DNA of 12,322 nt from Clostridia bacterium. Lineage in GTDB: Bacteria > Bacillota_A > Clostridia > Oscillospirales > CAG-272. The position numbers and the translations under genes were made by a program. Numbering within the stretch: the first letter of the stretch is position 1; each line of letters opens with the position of its first letter. Below, one piece after another: positions 7,340 through 12,322 of the stretch. The notes under the pieces were generated by a model. It did not search any database. It was not told the origin of the DNA and saw only the letters and a program-made list of their open reading frames with translations. The stretch covers positions 1 to 12,322 of the forward strand of contig JAGBRZ010000245.1 of the NCBI GenBank assembly GCA_017632155.1. Direction: 5' to 3'.

Positions 7340-9544
7340 TTATTCCTCCTCCAACATAGATTTCTTTGCGAGATGTGTTGCAGAGTCGATGCTCCACTCT
7401 TTGTTAACAACAGTTCTTAATCTTTCACCAAATGTTTGAGCTACAATACAAGGGAATGCATTGCCTACCTGTAGGCACTGGTTAATAATAGGCCCAACAA
7501 ACTCAAAATCGTCTGGGAAGGTTTGGATACGTGCAGCTTCTCTAACAGTAAGTGTTCTGTTTAATGTAGGATGAACCGGAAGTGCGTTGTGTCCAGGAAC
7601 AATTGTACAAGAAGGTTTTTTACGGTCAAGTCGTGCAAATACATGACTAAAATTGGCAACCGGTTTACCCGTTTTAGTACCCAACTTCAGATGTTCAGGC
7701 AATGCATCAACATCCATCTTCCCACCTTCGGTAATATAGGAAAAACGTTCTGCTACCACTTTTGAGTGGCTGGGGGCACGATGATTTTTCAGCTTGCCTA
7801 ATGTAGATTCATCCGCAAGATCCGTCAGTACCTCCTCAACTGTTCTATAAGGATGTTGCCAGGATTCTGGATTCTCAAAATATTTCGCCTTCGGGAACGG
7901 AAACGCCAAATCCGTTTTTGTACCAATCAAAATAAAACGACGACGCAACTGCGGCGCACCATAATCGGCGGCGTTAATCACTCTGTGTTCAGTACGGTAA
8001 CCGTGTTCTCTAAAATACTGCTCAATGGTACTAACATACTCACCATTGTGTGCAGAAAGGATGCCAGGAACATTTTCCATAATAAACCAAGGCGTTTCTG
8101 ATCGCACAACAATATTGGCAAATGCATAAACTAAATTGTTTCTCTGGTCTTTAGTTAAATCGTGATTTTTGGTGTTTACAAATCTACGATTCCCAAACAT
8201 AGAAAACCCTTGACACGGAGGACCTCCAACAACGAGATCAACCTTGGCACGTTTCAATTTTTCTGCTACCAAAATTTGATTTTCTTCAACAGAGAGATCA
8301 ATTTGCAAACATTCATGAGTAAAATTCTTTCTATATGCCTCAACAGCATAATCGTTGAATTCTGCTCCAAGTACGCATTCCAAGCCTGCTTGCTCTAATC
8401 CTTGTGTAAATCCACCTGCTCCACAGAACAAGTCACCAAACTTCAGCGTTGCACGTTTAGCCTTGCGTTCTTTGCGAAGGGTAACTCCAAGATCTGTTTT
8501 TGCATAAAAAGAGTTATCAGGCATAAGTCCAGAATATTTTTCTCCTTCAATAAAACTACGAACACAATCTGCAATTTTAGCTGCCATAAGAGGAGGTACA
8601 GCGTTTCCTACCTGAATGCACTGAGATCTACGGTCTCCGCTAAAAATATATGAGTCCGGGAAAGTTTGGATACGCGCACCCTCTCGAGGAGTCAAACTAC
8701 GATCGAGTACAGGATGCACCGGAAGTGCATTATTACCGGGGACTATGGTAGAAGAGACTTCCTGACGATGCAAACGAGTGTAAGTATTTCCAAAATTCTT
8801 GCGTCTAATATCCTCTGGAAGATCCTCGGGTTTAGGAAGTTTTCCGCCCTCGGGAATAAGTTGATATCTCCGAACAACGATATCAGAATGATTAAGTGCA
8901 ATATGATTAGGAATTTCTTCACCCTTATCCATAAGGTCATTTATCGCCTCACCGACATTCTTAAAAGCTTTAATACTACCATAAGACTCAGAACTGTGCA
9001 CAGGGAAAAGAAATTGCTCTTCCGATGTTGTTCCGACGATAAATACACGCTCTCGTTTTTGAGGCACGCCATAATTGGAGGTATCAATCATTGAATAATG
9101 CAAATTGTAGCCGATAGCCATAAATGCATTAACCACTTGTTCAAAACATCTACCCTCAAACATAGTGAATAAGCCTTTTACATTTTCAAAAACAAAGCAT
9201 TTAGGACGAATAGCGTCAACTATTTTAACATAGCTTTCAAAAAGCGTGTTTCTGGGATCGGCAGAGTTTTTGTTTCCCATATTGGAAAAACCTTGACAGG
9301 GAGGACCACCAATAATCACGTCGATCTTTTTATCACCGATATATGTTTTAATTTTGGAAATAGATAATTTTCTTATGTCTTCCAACAAGTATGGCTCTTC
9401 AGGAAAGTTGAGAGAAAAAGAGTCTCTTGCTTGCGGCATTATATCACTCGCCAACAGACCTTCAAATCCAGCTTCTTTGAAACCAATATCTAAGCCACCT
9501 GCACCTGTAAAAAGAGAAATGTAATAGTACTTATTATCAATCAT
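7340..9544 (-). CDS. Fused double C5-cytosine DNA methyltransferase
   Basis: A 734-residue protein holding two complete DNA (cytosine-5) methyltransferases, each about 350 residues, against a family norm of 300-450 for one. Copy 1: SAM-binding FTGAGGL (12-18), catalytic PPCQGF with Cys83, ENV (120-122), QKRERVF (162-168), ARIQTFPD and QVGNA (about 290-315). Copy 2: FCGAGGF (373-379), PPCQGF with Cys444, ENV (490-492), QLRRRF (532-537), ARIQTFPD and QVGNA (about 671-695). All catalytic residues are present in both. The target-recognition regions resemble each other (EGGK, LPE, TIVPG, NALPVHP). Two linked enzymes usually methylate the two strands of an asymmetric site; here the targets may be related. 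The start at 9544 has GGAGG 8 bases upstream and overlaps the end of the regulator gene by 8 bases (ATGATTGA). It protects host DNA from the endonuclease downstream. Confidence 0.93.
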   Translation of the reverse strand: MIDNKYYYISLFTGAGGLDIGFKEAGFEGLLASDIMPQARDSFSLNFPEEPYLLEDIRKLSISKIKTYIGDKKIDVIIGGPPCQGFSNMGNKNSADPRNTLFESYVKIVDAIRPKCFVFENVKGLFTMFEGRCFEQVVNAFMAIGYNLHYSMIDTSNYGVPQKRERVFIVGTTSEEQFLFPVHSSESYGSIKAFKNVGEAINDLMDKGEEIPNHIALNHSDIVVRRYQLIPEGGKLPKPEDLPEDIRRKNFGNTYTRLHRQEVSSTIVPGNNALPVHPVLDRSLTPREGARIQTFPDSYIFSGDRRSQCIQVGNAVPPLMAAKIADCVRSFIEGEKYSGLMPDNSFYAKTDLGVTLRKERKAKRATLKFGDLFCGAGGFTQGLEQAGLECVLGAEFNDYAVEAYRKNFTHECLQIDLSVEENQILVAEKLKRAKVDLVVGGPPCQGFSMFGNRRFVNTKNHDLTKDQRNNLVYAFANIVVRSETPWFIMENVPGILSAHNGEYVSTIEQYFREHGYRTEHRVINAADYGAPQLRRRFILIGTKTDLAFPFPKAKYFENPESWQHPYRTVEEVLTDLADESTLGKLKNHRAPSHSKVVAERFSYITEGGKMDVDALPEHLKLGTKTGKPVANFSHVFARLDRKKPSCTIVPGHNALPVHPTLNRTLTVREAARIQTFPDDFEFVGPIINQCLQVGNAFPCIVAQTFGERLRTVVNKEWSIDSATHLAKKSMLEEE

Positions 9545-9761
9545 TACTCTTTCCTCCCAAACACTCGATGCTAATATCAAAATCTATACCACTTTTCTTG
9601 CAATAGTCATCAAGCAATTTCATGGTTTTATATGTAGGTTTCGTTTTTCCTGATTCCCATCTATTAACTGTTGCAAATGAAACTCCGAGTTCCTTTGCAA
9701 AAGCTTCTTGACTCAAGAATTGTTGATGTCTAATAAGTTTGATTTTTTCCGGGAAATTCAT
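9537..9761 (-). CDS. XRE-family regulator, likely restriction-modification controller (C) protein
   Basis: A 74-residue protein made up almost entirely of a Cro/C1-type helix-turn-helix (about residues 10-45, SQEAFAKELGVSFATVNRWE). Its size and its place at the head of a restriction-modification operon match controller proteins, which set the timing of methyltransferase and nuclease expression. An upstream TTG at 9779 would add six residues, but ATG at 9761 has an AGAGGTG ribosome binding site at the right distance. The gene overlaps the methyltransferase by 8 bases, suggesting coupled translation. A long inverted repeat over the -10 box of its own promoter is the likely binding site. In many known systems the controller precedes the nuclease; here it precedes the methyltransferase and the whole operon, so plain autorepression is as likely as activation. 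Confidence 0.85.
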   Translation of the reverse strand: MNFPEKIKLIRHQQFLSQEAFAKELGVSFATVNRWESGKTKPTYKTMKLLDDYCKKSGIDFDISIECLGGKSND

Positions 9762-9778
9762 AAGGCACCTCTCACACA

Positions 9779-9805
9779 ATATGTTATAACATCATTATAA
9801 CATAT
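9779..9805. promoter_or_regulatory. Operator-like inverted repeat over the operon promoter
   Basis: Arms ATATGTTATAA (9779-9789) and TTATAACATAT (9795-9805) are perfect inverted copies with a 5-base spacer. Inside lies a second perfect palindrome, ATGTTATAACAT (9781-9792). The repeat covers the -10 box and the expected transcription start, which fits repression by the XRE protein encoded just downstream. Confidence 0.75.
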
Positions 9806-9822
9806 TTATAGCTTTTCTTCAA
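9794..9822 (-). promoter_or_regulatory. Promoter of the defence operon
   Basis: TTGAAG (9817-9822) and a perfect TATAAT (9794-9799) with 17-base spacing. The transcription start is expected near 9787, about 25 bases before the start codon of the regulator. A second possible start is a TGG-extended TATAAT at 9881-9886 farther upstream, without a clear -35 box. Confidence 0.7.
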
Positions 9823-9835
9823 TAGAAAAACAAAA

Positions 9836-9852
9836 ATATTTTCTGAAAATAT
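9836..9852. repeat. Upstream dyad ATATTTTC-N-GAAAATAT
   Basis: A perfect 8-bp inverted repeat with a 1-base centre, about 14 bases upstream of the -35 box of the operon promoter. Its position would fit a second regulator site, but the area is AT-rich and its sequence differs from the main operator. Confidence 0.4.
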
Positions 9853-9901
9853 CGAAAATAATTATTTCAAGTATAGTTTTATTATACCACAAAAACCTCG
9901 T

Positions 9902-9980
9902 TTGCTACCTCTTACATTTTCGCAAAAATCACTTACATTTTGGAATAATTGCTGTATGGTGATCTCGTAAGAGGTAGCAA
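9902..9980. repeat. 14-bp inverted repeat around the broken end of the recombinase
   Basis: TTGCTACCTCTTAC (9902-9915) and GTAAGAGGTAGCAA (9967-9980) are exact inverted copies, 51 bases apart. The right arm is recombinase coding sequence (CYLLR on the minus strand); the left arm lies beyond its stop. Between them CTTACATTTT occurs twice in direct orientation (9911-9920 and 9932-9941). The structure marks the place where the recombinase departs from its family's normal sequence. Confidence 0.75.
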
Positions 9981-10795
9981 TCACGCTCCCCTCGATTTGG
10001 GATTTGTTTACCCGTAAAATAATCGGCGATGTATGTTTTCTGCAAGCATACATCGCCGTAATATTTTTCATTATTCAAAATCTTTCGGATGGTTTCAATA
10101 CCCCACGCTTTGCCACCACGTGGAGCAGGGATCTTCATATCCATCAACTCTTTTGCGATGGCGCGCAGGGAAGAGCCTTCTTCTCTCCAAGTGAAAATCA
10201 TAATGACAACGGCGGCTTCGGCGGGGACGATTTCCAAAGTTCCGTCAGAAGATTGCCTGTATCCATAGCAGGGGCGGTTATAAAACTTTGAGTTGCCGTT
10301 CTTAAATCGCACAAGGTGGCCCCAACGGACACCGTAACTTTTTGTCTCGCTTTCGTTCTGATAAACGCTTGCATACAGCGTGAGCATACGGACAGCCTGT
10401 GGGTCATTGATATGAAGCTTTTCGACCTCAAAATACACGTCAATGTTGAGGGCGTTCAGCTCATCGCAGACTTGTAAGAATTGCAAGGTGTTGCGCCCAA
10501 GGCGGCTGATGGATTTTACGATAATAAAATCTATTTTACCGGAACGGCAATCGTCCATCATACGCTGAAATTCTTTCATTTTGACATTGTGTCTCCCAGA
10601 TGCTTGTTCGGCATAAACGCCGACGAAGATCCAATTCAGTTTGGAATCAATATACTTTTCAAAGTGTTTCCGTTGGGCTTCCAAACTGTGGTACTGCATC
10701 TCCTGGGGAGTACTGACACGGCAATATGCGGCAACACGGTAAGGGCGGGGAATATTAAAAACCGGATTCGCGGGGATAATTTTTACTTTACTCAT
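9929..10795 (-). pseudogene. Large serine recombinase, C-terminally truncated
   Basis: A 288-residue protein with the catalytic resolvase domain (about 18-155: YCRVST with the nucleophile Ser28, SISRLGRN at 95-102) and the following recombinase domain (about 165-270: YGYR, a WREEGSSLRAIAKEL helix, RKILNNEKYYGD). Such enzymes cut and rejoin DNA at specific sites to insert or excise mobile elements and are normally 450-550 residues long. Here the sequence follows the family as far as DHHTAIIP and then ends with KCK and a stop, losing the zinc-ribbon and coiled-coil part that selects attachment sites. An inverted repeat and a direct repeat lie at the break. The start at 10795 has GGAGG about 13 bases upstream. 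The catalytic residues remain, so it might still act as a small invertase, but it is most likely inactive as an integrase. Confidence 0.85.
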
Positions 10796-10874
10796 AACAA
10801 TATCGCCTCCGTTGCTTTTTGTGGTTCATATTACCATAAAAATTCTGCATACGGAAGCGATATTGAAATAGTTA

Positions 10875-11186
10875 TCACTTTGTTTTCAATTCCTGGACTT
10901 TGTCGAAAACGTCTTGGGAGATCAGAGGCGGATATTCTTCAGAACCCAAGTAGTGAGGGTTGGAGAGAATATTAGAGAGGGTTTGCTTTCCCCAAGTTGG
11001 CTTGTTTTGTGGGGAGGGAAGTCCCATTCCTTCGAGGATGCCCTTGATTTCAGAAAGACTTTTTCCTTCAGCGTAATAGTTAAATATGAGCTTAACACAG
11101 GCAGCTTGCCCCTCGTTGATAACGATCTTATTTCCGTCACGATTGTACCCGAAAGCGATTCTTTTTTGTGCGGATGCCGGATTCAT
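10875..11186 (-). CDS. Stand-alone recombinase-domain protein
   Basis: A 103-residue protein resembling the middle 'recombinase' domain of large serine recombinases (FGYNRDGNKIVINEGQAA, a YYAEGKSLSEIKGIL helix, TLSNILSNPHYLG, then ISQDVFDKVQEL) without a catalytic resolvase domain. Short proteins of this kind are commonly encoded before serine recombinases on Firmicutes elements and may help bind attachment-site DNA; their role is not established. ATG at 11186 is chosen over one at 11216 because a perfect AAGGAGGTG lies 5 bases before it. It is the first gene behind a strong promoter, and the truncated recombinase follows 79 bases later. It starts cleanly with its own binding site, so I do not regard it as a broken fragment. 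Confidence 0.82.
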   Translation of the reverse strand: MNPASAQKRIAFGYNRDGNKIVINEGQAACVKLIFNYYAEGKSLSEIKGILEGMGLPSPQNKPTWGKQTLSNILSNPHYLGSEEYPPLISQDVFDKVQELKTK

Positions 11187-11222
11187 AAATACACCTCCTT
11201 GGCTTAAAGTCTTCACACTTAT

Positions 11223-11251
11223 ATTATATCACACGCGTCAAAACGGGTCAA
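11223..11251 (-). promoter_or_regulatory. Promoter of the recombinase genes
   Basis: TTGACC (11246-11251) and TATAAT (11223-11228) with 17-base spacing and a TGA extension before the -10 box: a very strong match. A second TTGAC (11236-11240) inside the spacer, on the same strand, could be part of a regulator site. Confidence 0.8.
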
Positions 11252-11365
11252 TAGCGCTAACTTCATCAACTTCATAAAATGGAGAAAAAATTTTCAACAA
11301 AAATAAAAAAAGAAAGCACAAACGCTGTCGACGTATATACCAAATTAGTCGGGGAGTGAGGGCAA

Positions 11366-11406
11366 AAAATAAGTGGGCAAACACCGAAGTGCTGTCCACT
11401 TATTTT
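11366..11406 (-). terminator. Terminator with UUCG tetraloop behind the tRNA-Pro fragment
   Basis: Perfect 11-bp arms AAAATAAGTGG (11366-11376) and CCACTTATTTT (11396-11406), with an inner CAC-TTCG-GTG hairpin on the minus strand. The UUCG tetraloop and the T run that follows show that the minus-strand RNA is the functional one. It lies directly behind the tRNA 3' end, as expected for a native tRNA terminator. Confidence 0.75.
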
Positions 11407-11450
11407 GGTCTGAGTGACAAGACTTGAACTTGCGGCCTCTACCACCCCAA
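11406..11450 (-). other. tRNA-Pro 3' half (probable attachment-site remnant)
   Basis: Read on the minus strand this ends in CCA with A73 and a 3' acceptor strand CACTCAG. Before that come a T arm (GCAAG, loop TTCAAGT, CTTGT), a short variable loop and an anticodon loop TTGGGGT, which by position gives anticodon GGG. C1-G72 pairing with A73 is typical of tRNA-Pro. Upstream of the anticodon loop the similarity stops: the 5' anticodon strand does not pair and the expected CACTCAG complement of the acceptor (plus strand, around 11480) is missing. The tRNA cannot be functional. A 3' half beginning at the anticodon loop is the usual footprint of tyrosine-integrase elements. Confidence 0.75.
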
Positions 11451-11506
11451 GAATGCCAAAAAGTGACGAAAAAATGGGCACAAACGACCAGCATGTGCGG
11501 TAGCAA

Positions 11507-11618
11507 GGTCAGGGGCGATACCTCGCGGTGGAGATTTTCTTTCTCGCTCCGGTATTGAATTTTGGATTACCGCTGACCACCGGAGCGAGGAAGAAAATAC
11601 AACCGCTTGCCCTTGACC
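11507..11618. repeat. 112-base imperfect hairpin
   Basis: Inner arms of 20 bases (11534-11553 and 11579-11598, CTCGCTCCGGT / ACCGGAGCGAG) pair with one mismatch around a 25-base loop. Outside them GCGGT/ACCGC and GGTCAGGGGCGA/TTGCCCTTGACC (10 of 12) extend the pairing. No protein is encoded. It is more GC-rich than its surroundings. It could be a structured RNA, a transfer origin or a miniature transposon; I do not recognise the family. Confidence 0.7.
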
Positions 11619-11651
11619 GCCGCGCGGAGTTTTTGCCCATAATTGAAGACC

Positions 11652-11687
11652 GAGGGAATCTCAAAGACCAGTCTTTGGGATTCCCTC
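11652..11687 (-). terminator. Terminator hairpin behind the XRE gene
   Basis: Arms GAGGGAATCTCAAAGAC (11652-11668) and GTCTTTGGGATTCCCTC (11671-11687) pair over 17 positions with one wobble. The hairpin begins 11 bases after the stop codon of the XRE gene. No clear T run follows on the minus strand, so it may also serve as an RNA-stabilising or bidirectional structure. Confidence 0.65.
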
Positions 11688-11698
11688 TTGATTACCAG

Positions 11699-12124
11699 TT
11701 ATTTTTTCTTGGATGCTTTAAGTGATTTAAGGGTATAGCCGTTTACCATCGGTTCTTCGTTTTCTTCAAAGAAAGGTTTTCTCTTGTTATGCCATCCCGA
11801 AATCCAGTCCAAAGATACGTTGTAAAAGATAGCGATTAGCGCAAGAATAGTCATGTTAACGGAGTAGCCCTCTTGCTCGTATCGCCAATACTCTCTCTGT
11901 GATACATCAAGCACGTTTGCAAGGTCGTTTTGAGTGAGACCGTTTTCTTTTCTCAACTCTTTGATACGTCGATTGACCATCGCAGAGCCATTCTCAACGT
12001 CTATGAGTGGTAGTTGCAAGATAGCCTCTTCAATTCCAAAAAGGTCTCTTGTGCGTTCGAAAGATTCCCATTGGTCGGGAGTCAATTCTTCTTTTAAGAT
12101 GCTTTCAGTTAGAATTTTTCTCAT
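11699..12124 (-). CDS. XRE-family transcriptional repressor
   Basis: A 141-residue protein. After an N-terminal stretch of about 50 residues (MRKILTESILKEELTPDQWE) comes a Cro/C1-type helix-turn-helix at about 55-110 (RRIKELRKENGLTQNDLANVLDVSQREYWRYEQEG), then the usual NVSLDWISG end of such domains and a lysine-rich tail. These proteins bind DNA as dimers and often keep an integrative element or prophage silent. The frame is open back to 12274, but that part overlaps the promoter region. ATG at 12124 has GAGGG 5 bases before it, so the shorter form is chosen. The upstream region carries repeated TGACA/TGTCA sites over a promoter pointing the other way, a divergent layout typical of element control regions. 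The DNA-binding role is secure; which genes it controls to the right is unknown. Confidence 0.85.
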   Translation of the reverse strand: MRKILTESILKEELTPDQWESFERTRDLFGIEEAILQLPLIDVENGSAMVNRRIKELRKENGLTQNDLANVLDVSQREYWRYEQEGYSVNMTILALIAIFYNVSLDWISGWHNKRKPFFEENEEPMVNGYTLKSLKASKKK

Positions 12125-12152
12125 ATTTCCCTCAAAAATTTCCAAAAAGGTA

Positions 12153-12181
12153 TTGACAAAATGACAAATGTGTCGTATAAT
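12153..12181 (+). promoter_or_regulatory. Perfect consensus promoter pointing right
   Basis: TTGACA (12153-12158) and TATAAT (12176-12181) with exactly 17 bases between them, on the plus strand, divergent from the XRE gene. Whatever it drives starts at or beyond the right edge; no convincing start codon with a long frame is visible in 12182-12322. Confidence 0.8.
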
Positions 12182-12207
12182 GGTGTTAAAAATGACAGAT
12201 GTGTCAT
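12161..12207. promoter_or_regulatory. Paired operator sites TGACA-N4-TGTCA
   Basis: ATGACA-GATG-TGTCAT (12192-12207) is a perfect 6-bp inverted repeat with a 4-base spacer. A near copy, ATGACA-AATG-TGTCGT (12161-12176), lies in the spacer of the plus-strand promoter. The centres are 31 bases apart. Single TGACA half-sites also occur at 12154, 12221 and 12230. This fits repression by the XRE protein encoded next to it. Confidence 0.7.
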
Positions 12208-12322
12208 AAAAGAAAGGATATGACACTTTTGACATAATTATTCTACCACAAAAAGTGGAGGTTGTCAAGCCCAAAAGGTAAAAAAGAGAGGTCTTGGAGT
12301 TCTGCCGAGGGGGGCGTGGGGG

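Noticed and set aside
9545..9580. Longer methyltransferase starting at 9580
   Set aside because: The additional 12 residues do not belong to the family, and GGGAGGAAAG is correctly placed for ATG at 9544.
9862..10071. 69-residue reading frame on the minus strand
   Set aside because: It is an alternative frame of the recombinase end, without its own ribosome binding site or domain.
11406..11482. Complete tRNA gene
   Set aside because: Only the 3' half matches; the 5' acceptor strand, D arm and 5' anticodon strand are absent.
12219..12236. Tiny leader peptide (ATG ACA CTT TTG ACA TAA) behind the plus-strand promoter
   Set aside because: The AAAGGA before it is too close to the ATG for good initiation, and the same bases are better explained as operator half-sites.
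12125..12274. 50-residue extension of the XRE repressor
   Set aside because: It would be translated from the promoter and operator region, and a clear GAGGG precedes ATG at 12124.

Overview
The window looks like a mobile-element-rich stretch of a low-to-moderate GC Gram-positive genome, most likely a gut-type Clostridia. The grounds are strong AGGAGG-type ribosome binding sites, TTGACA/TATAAT promoters with TGn extensions, a clostridial-style oligoendopeptidase F, a DUF6809-like small protein and large serine recombinase genes. No taxonomic search was possible. Every convincing gene lies on the minus strand, so transcription runs from right to left.

Layout from left to right. (1) 1-1412: 5' part of an oligoendopeptidase F gene (pepF), interrupted by a single in-frame TGA just after the zinc-binding HELGH motif. 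The frame stays open and conserved beyond the TGA to the window edge. (2) 1413-1812: no gene; a bidirectional terminator, three GC-rich direct repeats and a second terminator. (3) 1813-2091: small DUF6809-like protein. (4) 2190-9761: a tightly packed six-gene defence operon. In transcription order it holds a small XRE regulator, a double (fused) C5-cytosine methyltransferase, a PD-(D/E)XK endonuclease, a DUF262/HNH (GmrSD-like) protein, and the two Kiwa genes kwaA and kwaB. Its promoter is overlapped by a long inverted repeat that fits an operator for the XRE protein. (5) 9902-11186: a truncated serine recombinase and a stand-alone recombinase-domain protein, behind a near-consensus promoter. 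(6) 11217-11698: no protein gene; a tRNA-Pro 3' half with a terminator directly behind it, a 112-base imperfect hairpin and a 17-bp terminator hairpin. (7) 11699-12322: an XRE repressor gene and a control region with a perfect consensus promoter pointing right, out of the window, and repeated TGACA/TGTCA operator-like sites.

How the genes may work together (inference): the XRE protein delays or balances expression of the operon. The fused methyltransferase protects both strands of an unknown site that the nuclease cuts. The DUF262/HNH protein would act on phages whose modified DNA escapes the nuclease, and Kiwa adds a membrane-based layer. Having all of these behind one controlled promoter is the most interesting feature of the window. 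The truncated recombinase, the inverted repeat at its broken end and the tRNA-Pro scar suggest that more than one mobile element has entered here.
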